Assembly: GCF_009192765.1 (NCBI RefSeq)
Contig: NZ_VOHQ01000016.1
Coordinates: 1-64,000 of the forward strand
Origin: Agriterribacter humi
GTDB taxonomy: Bacteria; Bacteroidota; Bacteroidia; Chitinophagales; Chitinophagaceae
Direction of reading: 5' to 3'
Length of the DNA stretch: 64,000 bases
This document shows positions 7,187 to 15,401 of the stretch, piece after piece. Below the pieces are notes generated by a model. It saw only the letters and a program-made list of their open reading frames with translations. It made no database searches and was not told the DNA's origin. The translations under genes were made by a program, and so were the position numbers. The stretch's first letter is position 1; every line of letters starts with the position of its first letter.

Positions 7187-8320
7187 TTAAAAGAAAAGCG
7201 GGGCGGGAATTACCAGGTATTGATGCTGCTGTTCATATTGCTTTGCAAATGCATCCGCATAGTTGTTGATGGCCTCATCGGTTAACTGTTGTCCCGAACT
7301 GATGATAAACCTGTACCTGAATGTTACGGATTTGCCTGCTGCAAGAGAAAAATTCAGCTCGTGCTTTTCTTTTGTAAAATCTTTTACGCCAAAGGGGTTT
7401 GCGGCAAACAACCCGTACCCGCGGGCATGCCAGTAGGTTGGGTAGCTGATATTGCCGGGATGATCGCAGATCACCACCGACACTTTTTCATCGCCGATGT
7501 TTCCGTATAAATCCATCCATCGGGCTCTTGTGCCCCATACATCCGCACCGGTTACCCCTTCACTGCTCCTGTAATTGCCGGTAATGCCTTCGTTGGACAA
7601 GGCTTTTATTTTGGTGGGCACGCCCTGCGCATCTAACAAAGTTACTTCTTCATCCGATGGCAATTCGAGCTGGCGCGCTACCCTCATGCCCAGGAATCCT
7701 TCCTTGGTATCCGGAAAATCCACTTTGCCGCCGGTAGCGGTTAACACCGTGATCCTGTCAATGATGCGGGTTGTGCCGTCGGCTATAAAATGGTAGGTGC
7801 TGCTTTCTGCTAACAGTTCCCTGCCCGATGAATCTACCCAACTGGCTTTTGCCCGCAGTATGCCTTCGCCATCACCACCTTCCGTGCTTTCAATATCCAG
7901 ATGCTTTACGGCGCCCAGCTTAACCTGCCTTTCTCCCTCTGCGCCGTTTCCCCAGAAATCGTATCCGTTTACATTGCCATAGTTGAGCCAGATGCCCACC
8001 TGGTGCCGGTGATCCGAACGCTCTCCCGCCCTGGGTTGCAAAGGATAGCCACGGGTAATGGCAACGCCGGCCGCATTCAGCACGGGAAACAGTATCGGCT
8101 TGTATACACTGTCCGGCCAGCAGTAAGAAGTAAACAAGTTTCCATCCATCAGCACATCCACTTTGTGCTGCGATTCCTGCTTTACAAAACTTACCGCTAC
8201 GGTAGAATCATTTTGCGTGGCTTCGAATTTTTGCTCTGCTGAATTGCAGGAAAAAGAAGGCCATAGCATAGCCGTTATGAGTGCCGCCGGAAATATTTGC
8301 CGGGATGTGAATGAGCGCAT
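7187..8320 (-). CDS. DUF6807 (PmoA-like) secreted protein
   Basis: The product is about 377 residues. It has a signal peptide (RSFTSRQIFPAALITAMLW) leading to FSCNS, a plausible lipobox. The rest matches the DUF6807/PmoA-like family, with a beta-sandwich containing RGYPLQPRAGERSDHRHQVG and ARWMDLYGNIGDEKVSVVI. Family members often sit in polysaccharide-utilisation settings. The enzymatic role, if any, is not established. I chose the ATG at 8320 because the longer ORF (to 8497) would overlap the neighbouring gene and mask the signal peptide; 8356 is the alternative. Base composition here is clearly richer in GC than the next gene. Confidence 0.8.
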   Translation of the reverse strand: MRSFTSRQIFPAALITAMLWPSFSCNSAEQKFEATQNDSTVAVSFVKQESQHKVDVLMDGNLFTSYCWPDSVYKPILFPVLNAAGVAITRGYPLQPRAGERSDHRHQVGIWLNYGNVNGYDFWGNGAEGERQVKLGAVKHLDIESTEGGDGEGILRAKASWVDSSGRELLAESSTYHFIADGTTRIIDRITVLTATGGKVDFPDTKEGFLGMRVARQLELPSDEEVTLLDAQGVPTKIKALSNEGITGNYRSSEGVTGADVWGTRARWMDLYGNIGDEKVSVVICDHPGNISYPTYWHARGYGLFAANPFGVKDFTKEKHELNFSLAAGKSVTFRYRFIISSGQQLTDEAINNYADAFAKQYEQQHQYLVIPAPLFF

Positions 8321-8421
8321 AAATGAGTGTTTAAATATTGTTTTATTTGAAGACATTATACTCTGACCGGCACCGTTGCCGGAAATTATTTTACAAGATA
8401 GAAAGCATAACCGGGCGGTAG

Positions 8422-9123
8422 TCATTTGGATTCGAGTTGTTTTATTATTTTCTTCACAGCTAATTTGGAATTCAAACGAACACCTTTTTTTAGCCAAATA
8501 AGAGCTGTGTTTTTAAAGCCAGACACGAGATAAACTTCCGCAATTCTCCGATAAAAATCAGAAACAGTTACCGGTGAAAGTTCGAATATGGCGCTGCGCA
8601 ATACATCGAAGTAGAAATCTGCTTTTTCCCACAAATTCAATTGTGCAAATGTGTGCCCCATGTTAAAGATGAGATTGGCTTTCGCGTATCCGGAAAGATC
8701 AATTAACATGAGGGAATGAAATAATACTTCTTCATTCCGAAAGTCATTCTCGCCATACTTTAATTTTTTTACCAAATTATATTCGCACAACTTACAGTTT
8801 GTATAGTAATTATTACGGTCTGATTTTTTTGAGTATTGTAAATCACCAGTAAAGGCAAGAACCTCACTCAAGAATTCAAAAGCTACATTTGCGTCAGCAA
8901 TCTTATTGACAATCTCCAAACGATTATCTCCTATCCTGATCGACAATTTCGAAAGGATACTTTGTATTTCAGTAAGAAACTCTCTTCCATCCGCCGCACT
9001 ATGGAAGTAAATTCGATTAATCAAATCCAGGTCTAAGCATATAAACTTAAAGTCGTACATATTAGGCTTGATTACCGCTAACGATCTGGTATTGCTGCAG
9101 GCGTGATATTTTATAACTTTCAT
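8422..9123 (-). CDS. Hypothetical protein with helical (TPR-like) C-terminal region, third gene of operon
   Basis: The 233-residue product is not recognised. Residues 1-100 are mixed alpha/beta with KNRL-rich helices. A small Cys pair (TNCKLCEYN) is near 110. From about 140 the chain looks like two or three helix-turn-helix TPR-type repeats (ANLIFNMGHTFAQLNLWEKA, SDFYRRIAEVYLVSGFK, TALIWLKKGVRLNS). It lies 12 nt downstream of the membrane-protein gene, and the whole set is much more AT-rich than DUF6807 next to it. A protein-protein interaction role within the operon is an inference. Confidence 0.65.
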   Translation of the reverse strand: MKVIKYHACSNTRSLAVIKPNMYDFKFICLDLDLINRIYFHSAADGREFLTEIQSILSKLSIRIGDNRLEIVNKIADANVAFEFLSEVLAFTGDLQYSKKSDRNNYYTNCKLCEYNLVKKLKYGENDFRNEEVLFHSLMLIDLSGYAKANLIFNMGHTFAQLNLWEKADFYFDVLRSAIFELSPVTVSDFYRRIAEVYLVSGFKNTALIWLKKGVRLNSKLAVKKIIKQLESK

Positions 9124-9135
9124 CTCGGTACAATA

Positions 9136-9645
9136 CTAATCTGTGTCTTGGTGTTCCTTTTGTATTTTGATTATTTTGGATAAAATTAGCAGACATCGCC
9201 AAAGAGTTAAAAAAATAACTATTAAACTGAATAAATTAAAAGCAAATAATACAATGTAACACTTAGAGTCAAGCGTTAATTTCAAAGTATAACCTATAAC
9301 GGCAGTAAATGTTAATGAAATAATTGCATTTTTTAAATGTCTTACCGTTTCAAAATACAGGTCTGTAGAGTAGAAAATTTCGTATAAAGTGTCAGATTCA
9401 AAATTGACGTCTTTTTTTGATTTTGCTGTACTCTTAAAAGAAATTAAAACTGTCAATAGCGTTAAAATAAAACCAGATAATGTCAGGGCTACGGTCGATA
9501 GGTCAGAAACTATGGATATTATTGTTTCATCTTTCGGAATTTGAAAGCCAGTCTTTTTTACTAAGAATATAATTATCCCTGAAATTGAAATTCCTATGAA
9601 ATAATCCCAAAAGACAGGTCTTTTAAAATACTTGTCAATCATCAT
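9136..9645 (-). CDS. Four-helix membrane protein, second gene of operon
   Basis: The 169-residue protein has four predicted membrane segments: about residues 13-33 (YFIGISISGIIIFLV), 48-70 (STVALTLSGFILTLLTVLIS), 104-125 and 129-152 (CYIVLFAFNLFSLIVIFLTL). A polar loop of about 30 residues (KSTAKSKKDVNFESD) lies between helices 2 and 3. I cannot name a family. Its start overlaps the stop of the preceding gene by 4 nt (ATGA), which implies translational coupling. Small multi-helix proteins in such operons are often effectors or anchors in defence systems, but that is only a hypothesis here. Confidence 0.75.
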   Translation of the reverse strand: MMIDKYFKRPVFWDYFIGISISGIIIFLVKKTGFQIPKDETIISIVSDLSTVALTLSGFILTLLTVLISFKSTAKSKKDVNFESDTLYEIFYSTDLYFETVRHLKNAIISLTFTAVIGYTLKLTLDSKCYIVLFAFNLFSLIVIFLTLWRCLLILSKIIKIQKEHQDTD

Positions 9646-10621
9646 TGAAGGGTTTGTATGAATTCATCAAAATCTGTCTCAATTAATTCATACCATTGTC
9701 TTGTTGTTGTGATTTTACCGTCTATATGTTTTACTATTTCCTTTTTACCTTTTAATAAATTAAAGACTTCTTCCTTCCCATCTTTATCTTCATACCTAAC
9801 AACAAAATGTTCAAAGGCATCCATATTCGTTGGTTTAGCTTTAAAAGCATTTAGTATACGAGTAAACATTGAATTACCATCCTTATTTAATTGCGAACTT
9901 ATGTATTGTTTACCTGGTGTCTGAAACATGACTTCCAGTTTTACAAACTTTGGTTTAACATGTTGCCCTAAGTTCGAAATAGCAGTAAAGTATTGACCAA
10001 CAATTGCAGGGTCTAACTGTGATAACTTTTGCGGCTGAACCTTCACGTCTATATTTAATACATTTTTTAAATCAGCAAGGGTCTTGTCAATAGAAGTATC
10101 CATATATAAATCGATTTCAGTAGCTCGAGCAAGTTTTAATTTCTCTCGTGCAACTACTCGAAAGTAGTATTCTATGTCTGAAAGACGTGGACCATTACTA
10201 TTAAATTCAACACACAGAACTACTGAATCAGTGTTATAGTCTATAAAAAAGTGTGTCTGCTCTGCAATTTCACCATTGCTGGTATCAAAAGGCACTAATA
10301 AAAACTTATCTGCCGGTTTAACCATCGGTATTCTACCTGTTCTTAAAAGAGCCATTGAGAACCGGATCCGTTTTTCCCTCAACATGAATACGGCATTGTA
10401 ACAAAAAGTGGTCTTGCACTTTCTTTGCCTCGGTCTTCATGTTTGTCAATCAATATACCTCTGCCTGCCTGCTGTTCTTGACTTAGAAACGTAACAACTT
10501 GATGAAGTATCGTATGACTTGTTTCATTTTTTGCATGAGTGTAAGGCGTAAATTTCAATTTATAAAAGTGAAACCTTACTGGGATTAAGTCTTTATTTTC
10601 TTCAGAAAGTTCTGTTTGCAT
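9642..10621 (-). pseudogene. Unknown ~325-residue protein split by a frameshift, first gene of operon
   Basis: Two ORFs, 10621-10379 (80 aa) and 10385-9642 (247 aa), read as one protein if a single -1 shift, or one missing base, is allowed near 10395-10400. The first frame runs KESARPLFVT and the second frame, read upstream of its ATG, continues NAVFMLREKRIRFSMALLR without a gap. As it stands the second ATG overlaps the first stop by 7 nt, so separate coupled translation is also possible. The product is unrecognised: mixed alpha/beta, with a Lys-rich C-terminal half and no visible catalytic motif or membrane segment. It overlaps the membrane-protein gene by 4 nt. Confidence 0.7.
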
Positions 10622-10689
10622 CGTAAGGTTCTATTTAATTAGGAATAAATGTATATCATTTTTTACTGGTGCATTAAATGCGGGTTCAG

Positions 10690-11072
10690 TGCTTGCTGCT
10701 AACACTTTGCTTTACGCAATAAAAGGCGTTTTTAAGCATTTCTAAGCACTTTAAACTTTTCTAAGCGTTTAAAAATGGGTTTGTTTCATCGGGGTACGAT
10801 AATCATAGTGACTTGTATTGAATATTACCATTCAACTACTACTCAGAACAAAACTTCTATACCTAGAATTGGATGCGTTGAATATTGGGTATTGTATATG
10901 GTGCGGATTGAAACGATTATCAAACCTATTCATTTATTTTTAATATTGAAAAAGTTTTTCCCGAATAATACTGGCAATTCCTGGCAAATCAGAAAAGAAA
11001 TCGCAGAGGGCAAAAAATCTTAGCGCCGGGGTCGCATAGCTATGTTTATTGCCTGAATGCAGACCCCAGCGC
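10690..11072 (+). repeat. Composite repeat, copy A (full length), ending in P
   Basis: The element starts near GCTAACACTTTGCTTTACG. An AAGC/GCTT-rich stretch ending CTAAGCGTTTAAAAA follows. Next comes the conserved block GGTGCGGATTGAAACG with ATCAAACCTATTCATTTATT, then GAAAAAGTTTTT, then GCAGAGGGCAAAAAATCTTAGC, and finally the P palindrome at 11023-11072. It fills the gap between the frameshifted gene and the HerA gene, whose stop codon is 31 nt beyond P. It contains no credible ORF. Confidence 0.9.
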
Positions 11073-11103
11073 GAAACCCAAATGTTATCATCATTTAATA
11101 GGG

Positions 11104-13356
11104 TTAAGGTATAACCACTGGTGGTAAAATAATATCGTTCATATCATTTAATTCAAGAATTACTGGTTGCTTTAATTTTAAAGCTTTCCCAATTGCAATA
11201 CAATGTCGTTCTTCAAGTGTTGGTAGAAGATTTGAATAATCAGAACCAATATAATTTTCTAAAAATTGTTTTCCCGTATCATCGAAAACTCTCATTGCAA
11301 AAATTGTGTTGCATTGATTTAAAATACTTTTGCTAATATTAGCTGTCCTTTGAGTTACAACAAAAGTACCCAACCCGTATTTCCTTCCCTGCAAAATAAC
11401 TTTTGCAGTTCCGTTGGTCGCACTTTTATCGCCATCGTTTGCAACCGAATTCCATTCGGGAACAAGTGAGTGTGCTTCTTCAAAAACCAAAAGCAATCTT
11501 GCATCGTTTGTCATTCCTTTCGCTTTGCACAATTCCAAACTCACTTCCGAAATTAGTCGTGTAATTTCTGGGACTGTTAAATCTCGCATTGATGCGACTT
11601 CTTGCCAATCATTTTGTCCAGGTCCAATCTTTTTATTTTTCAATTCTCCTACTTGATAGCTCACATTAAACTGTTGCGGATTGAAAATTAGAACTCGTTC
11701 TGTGGCTGTATCTAATAACTGAGTAACCCTCGTGGTTAATTGTTCCTTAAATGCCTTGTAATTGCCACCTTCTTCTATGTCTTTATTGATTGCTTTATAT
11801 CGTGGACTTATTTGTTGTTCTATTGCTGCATAACCAATTTCCGCAACTCCTGTATTGATATATTTACTTACTTCAACAAGATACTGCCCTGTAATGTCAA
11901 CGCAAATCACTTTTGTGTTCGTGGCTACAACTGTTTTTTTCAGTAGTTCAAAAGTGAGGCATGACTTACCAATACCAAGAATGCCAAGAATTGCTGTATT
12001 GTGAGTAACAAGTTCCTTCGGGTTTTTAACTCCTATTCCATAATTGGTGTTTGGCAATTTACCAATGAACTGGTTTCCGTCATAAACAATATTGACAGGG
12101 TCGAGAAGAAAAATGGGAGTGTATATTTCAGGCAACCATTTTACAGTATTGAGTTCATTTTCGGCTGTATCATACCTCCCTAACTTTTGCGCTGTACCAA
12201 TTGTAAACCCATGTGTGTCTTTATACTCTAAATTTTCTTCGTCAGTTCGTGCATCAATGATTTGATATAATACTTCTTCATCTGCAATTACAGTTTGAAT
12301 AATTGTGCCTTCTCCTATCCCTCTTTTCTTTAGCAGATCATCAGAAAAAAGTTTGTTGAATCTAATTTTATCAATCGTTGAGCCTTCCCAAACATTTCCT
12401 ATAAATCTTTCGAAACCCTCATTCATGGGGTTTGATTCAATGATTGGTTTTATTTTATCATCTAAACTTGTTGTATCAAGCAAGTAAACTGCATTTGTCT
12501 TGGAGAAAATTGATTTCTCTCCTGTTAATGGTAGCAGTGATTTTATGTTGAAGGAAATAAGGTCTTGTTTTTTGTCCCGAAGGGACAAAACCTCAATCCA
12601 TTTCTTTCCTAACAATATCTGCTCACTCAAAATAATTCCTGCAACTCCATTTGTGATATTTTCAAGGTAAACCAAGCATCCAACAAGTTGCTTTTGCCTG
12701 TTAAGATTATCGCTCGCCAATTCAACTTTATAAAGGTCTGTGCTTTCATGGCCGATTATTTGACCTAAGAAGTTTGCAGAGTCGGTTTTTGCAACAATAT
12801 TTTTGAATTGGATTGAAATAAAATTTACAAGCCAAACGATTGGGCCATTAATCGCAATCAATGCACCGAAGAGCATCAAGACTGGAAATTTTACGGAATC
12901 GTCACGGAAAAAGGAATAGACAATATCAAAATACAGGGCCGTGAAAACAATTTCCGGTCTTGAGATTTTGCAGATAATATCAACTGCAATTCGTTGTGGC
13001 TTCTCGTATTTTATCGAGCCATGAATAAAAATTAAGATTAGAGCTGAAAGAGTGAACACAGCAGAAGCAAATAGCCACGCGTTGTAAAGAAGCAAATCCT
13101 CCCGGTTGTTTAATCCAACCAAAAAGAGAAAGATTGCAACCCATCTTGTGATTACGTCAACTGGTTTAGAAAAAAACGGTTCTGTAATGTAAGTGCTAAG
13201 AATGAGTGCAAGTCCTGTGGCTATGAGAACAGCATTGAGATTGTTGTTGGTGTCAACAATAAACGTCCATGCGTTGGTTAGTTTGAACCCTATTAGCAGA
13301 ATCAGGAAAATATAGATTCCTACAACTGCAAATCTCTGTCTGATATTTAGCTGCAT
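11104..13356 (-). CDS. Membrane-anchored HerA-type (DUF87) ATPase
   Basis: The 750-residue protein has about six membrane helices in its first ~185 residues, then a soluble beta-rich region (about 190-430, possibly HAS-barrel-like), then a HerA/FtsK-clan ATPase. The Walker A GILGIGKSC lies near 457-465, the Walker B LLLVFEEAHS near 622-631 and QGRKYGLGTFVVTQRTANIS just after, with the polar Gln/Arg finger typical of the clan. HerA-type hexamers pump or unwind DNA with NurA, and in defence islands they pair with Sir2 or other nucleases. No nuclease gene is adjacent. The membrane anchor is unusual for HerA. The gene is AT-rich and lies between direct copies of the composite repeat. Confidence 0.85.
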   Translation of the reverse strand: MQLNIRQRFAVVGIYIFLILLIGFKLTNAWTFIVDTNNNLNAVLIATGLALILSTYITEPFFSKPVDVITRWVAIFLFLVGLNNREDLLLYNAWLFASAVFTLSALILIFIHGSIKYEKPQRIAVDIICKISRPEIVFTALYFDIVYSFFRDDSVKFPVLMLFGALIAINGPIVWLVNFISIQFKNIVAKTDSANFLGQIIGHESTDLYKVELASDNLNRQKQLVGCLVYLENITNGVAGIILSEQILLGKKWIEVLSLRDKKQDLISFNIKSLLPLTGEKSIFSKTNAVYLLDTTSLDDKIKPIIESNPMNEGFERFIGNVWEGSTIDKIRFNKLFSDDLLKKRGIGEGTIIQTVIADEEVLYQIIDARTDEENLEYKDTHGFTIGTAQKLGRYDTAENELNTVKWLPEIYTPIFLLDPVNIVYDGNQFIGKLPNTNYGIGVKNPKELVTHNTAILGILGIGKSCLTFELLKKTVVATNTKVICVDITGQYLVEVSKYINTGVAEIGYAAIEQQISPRYKAINKDIEEGGNYKAFKEQLTTRVTQLLDTATERVLIFNPQQFNVSYQVGELKNKKIGPGQNDWQEVASMRDLTVPEITRLISEVSLELCKAKGMTNDARLLLVFEEAHSLVPEWNSVANDGDKSATNGTAKVILQGRKYGLGTFVVTQRTANISKSILNQCNTIFAMRVFDDTGKQFLENYIGSDYSNLLPTLEERHCIAIGKALKLKQPVILELNDMNDIILPPVVIP

Positions 13357-13435
13357 TGTATTTGTAAATTTATTTTCAAGTTGTCGTCATCCTACGTTCA
13401 AAGCCAGAAAGCATCAAGTTAAACTGACTTGATAG

Positions 13436-13821
13436 GGTTGCCGCTAATACTTTGTTTTATGTATAGAAACAATTTTTAAGTATTTATAAACGCCTTAAAC
13501 ACTTCTAAGCGTTTAAAAAACGGATAGGTTTTGCTTCACAGGATACGAGAATCATAGTAACCTGTATTGAATATTGTCATTCAGTACTACTCGGAATTAA
13601 AAATTACATACCGGAAATTGGATGGGTTAATACTGGGTATTATATATGGTGCGGATGGAAACGGTTCTCAAACCTATTCATTTATTTTAATAATTGAAAA
13701 AGTTTTTTGTGAGCATTCTAACAGTTACACGTCAGATTGGTGGCGAAGGCCGTGGCAGCACAAAAATCTTAGCGCGGGGGGCGCATAGCTATGCCCTTTG
13801 CCTGTATGCAGACTCCGGCGC
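13436..13821 (+). repeat. Composite repeat, copy B (full length), ending in P
   Basis: It has the same order of blocks as copy A: CGCTAATACTTTG, CACTTCTAAGCGTTTAAA, GGTGCGGATGGAAACGG, CTCAAACCTATTCATTTATT, GAAAAAGTTTTTTG, then AGATTGGTGGCGAAGGCCG and P (13772-13821). It lies in the same orientation as copy A, on the other side of the HerA gene. P ends 48 nt beyond the stop of the SnoaL gene. Confidence 0.9.
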
Positions 13822-13869
13822 GAAACTAAGGCCGCTGTTATGGGCCGGTTTCTTTTCTGTTTAGATCCG

Positions 13870-14307
13870 TCATGGTTGTTTGTTAAACATTAAATACGAC
13901 GTCAGTTTACTTATTCTCCCGTTAGTGAAATGAAATACATCACAAAAGACCGCATCAAGCTTAGTTCCGTCTTTCATTTTTGCTTTTACTGTTCCTTCGG
14001 CAACTACGATGTTCCCTTCTTCTATAAGTCTTATTACTTTAATGTCAGGATGCCCGTCAGCATTGGCGTTTTCGATTTCTTTGTCAAACGCGGCTTTGCC
14101 CCTGTGAAGATAAAAACCGGGCAATTCCCAGACTACATCGTCAGTTAAGCACGATAATATTTTTTTATGGTCAGTCGCACGAAATCCGTCCATGTATTTT
14201 TCTACGATTTGCTTTTGTTCACTCATGCTGTTATTTGTTGTTTTATTGTTATGGCAGGATGTTAAAGCTAAAATTGCCAATACAAAGAATAGGTTTGTCT
14301 TTTTCAT
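13870..14307 (-). CDS. SnoaL-like (NTF2-fold) lipoprotein
   Basis: The product is 145 residues. The signal peptide LFFVLAILALTSCHNN ends in a clear lipobox with Cys near 18. The domain (QKQIVEKYMDGFRATDHKKI, VVWELPGFYLHRGKAAFDKE) has the NTF2/SnoaL fold used by ester cyclases and many ligand-binding proteins. It is the last gene of an ArsR-SRPBCC-SnoaL transcript and starts directly after the SRPBCC stop codon. An internal ATG (MSEQKQ) would give a cytoplasmic form. Function unknown. Confidence 0.8.
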   Translation of the reverse strand: MKKTNLFFVLAILALTSCHNNKTTNNSMSEQKQIVEKYMDGFRATDHKKILSCLTDDVVWELPGFYLHRGKAAFDKEIENANADGHPDIKVIRLIEEGNIVVAEGTVKAKMKDGTKLDAVFCDVFHFTNGRISKLTSYLMFNKQP

Positions 14308-14799
14308 TTATTTATCCTGGTTGAGTAATGTTTGCATATTGTTCAGCATTTGTAACCAACTTGGGTATGCTCCTGTTTTCTTAGCCAACGCTTGCGAAAC
14401 GGTTTGGCGTAATTGCAATTTCGTTTTTCCGTTATCTTCAGTTAGCGTTATCGTTACAAGTGTTTCTCCCGGCCAGTCGCTATCCATTCCAATATCAACA
14501 GGATTTACCGGGTTGCCATTCTCATCTGCATTAACCATTGTAAAAGCCAATTTTAAATTGGGAACAATTTCTTTATATTCTCCAATGCACCAACAATCTC
14601 CATACTGAGGATTGGAAATGCACGAATGGAACTTTCCGCCTGTTTTAATATTAAGTTCCTTAAAGCGAATGGTGCAACCATCGGGAGCATACCATTTCAT
14701 TAATTTTTCAGGATCTGTCCAGGCCTGAAAAACCTTATCCATTCCTGCGTTAAAGGTTTCTTCTATAAAAACTTCGTTGTTGTTTTTAGGATTTTCCAT
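14308..14799 (-). CDS. SRPBCC / AHSA1-family protein paired with ArsR
   Basis: The 163-residue protein shows typical AHSA1 sequence: FIEETFNAGMDKVFQAWTDP, WYAPDGCTIRF, DWPGETLVTITLTEDNGKTK and the C-terminal helix AYPSWLQMLNNMQTLLNQ. The gene overlaps the upstream ArsR gene by 14 nt. ArsR-AHSA1 pairs are common in Bacteroidota and Actinobacteria. The AHSA1 partner is thought to bind a small hydrophobic ligand, but the physiological role is unsettled. Confidence 0.85.
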   Translation of the reverse strand: MENPKNNNEVFIEETFNAGMDKVFQAWTDPEKLMKWYAPDGCTIRFKELNIKTGGKFHSCISNPQYGDCWCIGEYKEIVPNLKLAFTMVNADENGNPVNPVDIGMDSDWPGETLVTITLTEDNGKTKLQLRQTVSQALAKKTGAYPSWLQMLNNMQTLLNQDK

Positions 14800-15166
14800 T
14801 TCTTATTTTTTTTGATTGTTTTTTTATTGGCGCATCAGCTTTTTTCGATTGCAACTCCTCCTGTTCGACAAAGGCTTTTAATGCTTTCAATTTTCCTGTC
14901 CACATTTTTTTATATTGCTGAACCCATTCGTGAACTTCATTTAACTTTTCAAGTTTTACCTCACATAAACGTTCTCTGCCCGATTGCTTAATATGTAACA
15001 ATCCACATTCGGAAAGAATTTTAAGATGCAATGAAATAGCCTGCCGGCTAACATCAAATTGATCTGCAATTGTATTCACATTTACAGGTTGCCGGGCTAT
15101 CATTCCTATGATTTCTCTGCGTGTTGGGTCGGCTATTGCCTGAAAAACATCTCTGCGTGCTTCCAT
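14786..15166 (-). CDS. ArsR-family transcriptional regulator
   Basis: This is a winged-helix repressor of about 126 residues. It opens EARRDVFQAIADPTRREIIG, with a recognition helix QFDVSRQAISLHLKILSECG and the wing LLHIKQSGRERLCEV. No metal-binding Cys cluster is visible, so it is probably not a metal sensor. The tail is Lys-rich. The start at 15166 fits the family and places a TATATTTG box 21 nt upstream between two matching palindromes, a likely autoregulatory operator. It heads the ArsR-SRPBCC-SnoaL transcript. Confidence 0.85.
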   Translation of the reverse strand: MEARRDVFQAIADPTRREIIGMIARQPVNVNTIADQFDVSRQAISLHLKILSECGLLHIKQSGRERLCEVKLEKLNEVHEWVQQYKKMWTGKLKALKAFVEQEELQSKKADAPIKKQSKKIRNGKS

Positions 15167-15171
15167 AATAT

Positions 15172-15209
15172 GCAAGTATTTGCTTACAAATATATGAGCA
15201 AGTACTTGC
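15172..15209 (-). promoter_or_regulatory. ArsR promoter with paired palindromic operator sites
   Basis: The 12-mers GCAAGTATTTGC (15172-15183, near-palindrome) and GCAAGTACTTGC (15198-15209, perfect palindrome) are 26 bp apart. They flank the minus-strand -7 box TATATTTG (15187-15194). This is the layout expected for a dimeric repressor that blocks its own promoter. The binding assignment is inference. Confidence 0.65.
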
Positions 15210-15269
15210 TTGCGCAAATTTTAAACAAAAAAATAATCGTTGATATTGGTTAGTGGTGAGCAGGAGCAG

Positions 15270-15370
15270 TAACCGATACATATACTGAACCCGAAAGCCG
15301 TTGCAGGGCAAAAAATATTAGCGCGGGGGTCGCATAGCTATGCCCATTGCCTGAATGCAGACCCCGGCGC
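15270..15370 (+). repeat. Composite repeat, copy C (3' part only) with P
   Basis: Only the right-hand end is present: GCCGTTGCAGGGCAAAAAAT followed by the P palindrome at 15321-15370. P ends 31 nt beyond the stop codon of the membrane-protein gene. Confidence 0.8.
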
Positions 15371-15401
15371 GAAGCTGGTTAGAGGCACAGAAACTTAAAA
15401 T

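Noticed and set aside
6767-7285. A 172-residue plus-strand ORF opposite the SRPBCC gene
   Set aside because: It is the complement of a gene with clear AHSA1 motifs and shows none itself.
9136-10621. Kiwa (KwaA/KwaB) anti-phage system
   Set aside because: The pair of a multi-helix membrane protein and a ~320-residue partner recalls Kiwa, but I cannot recognise DUF4868 sequence in the partner, so I do not assign it.
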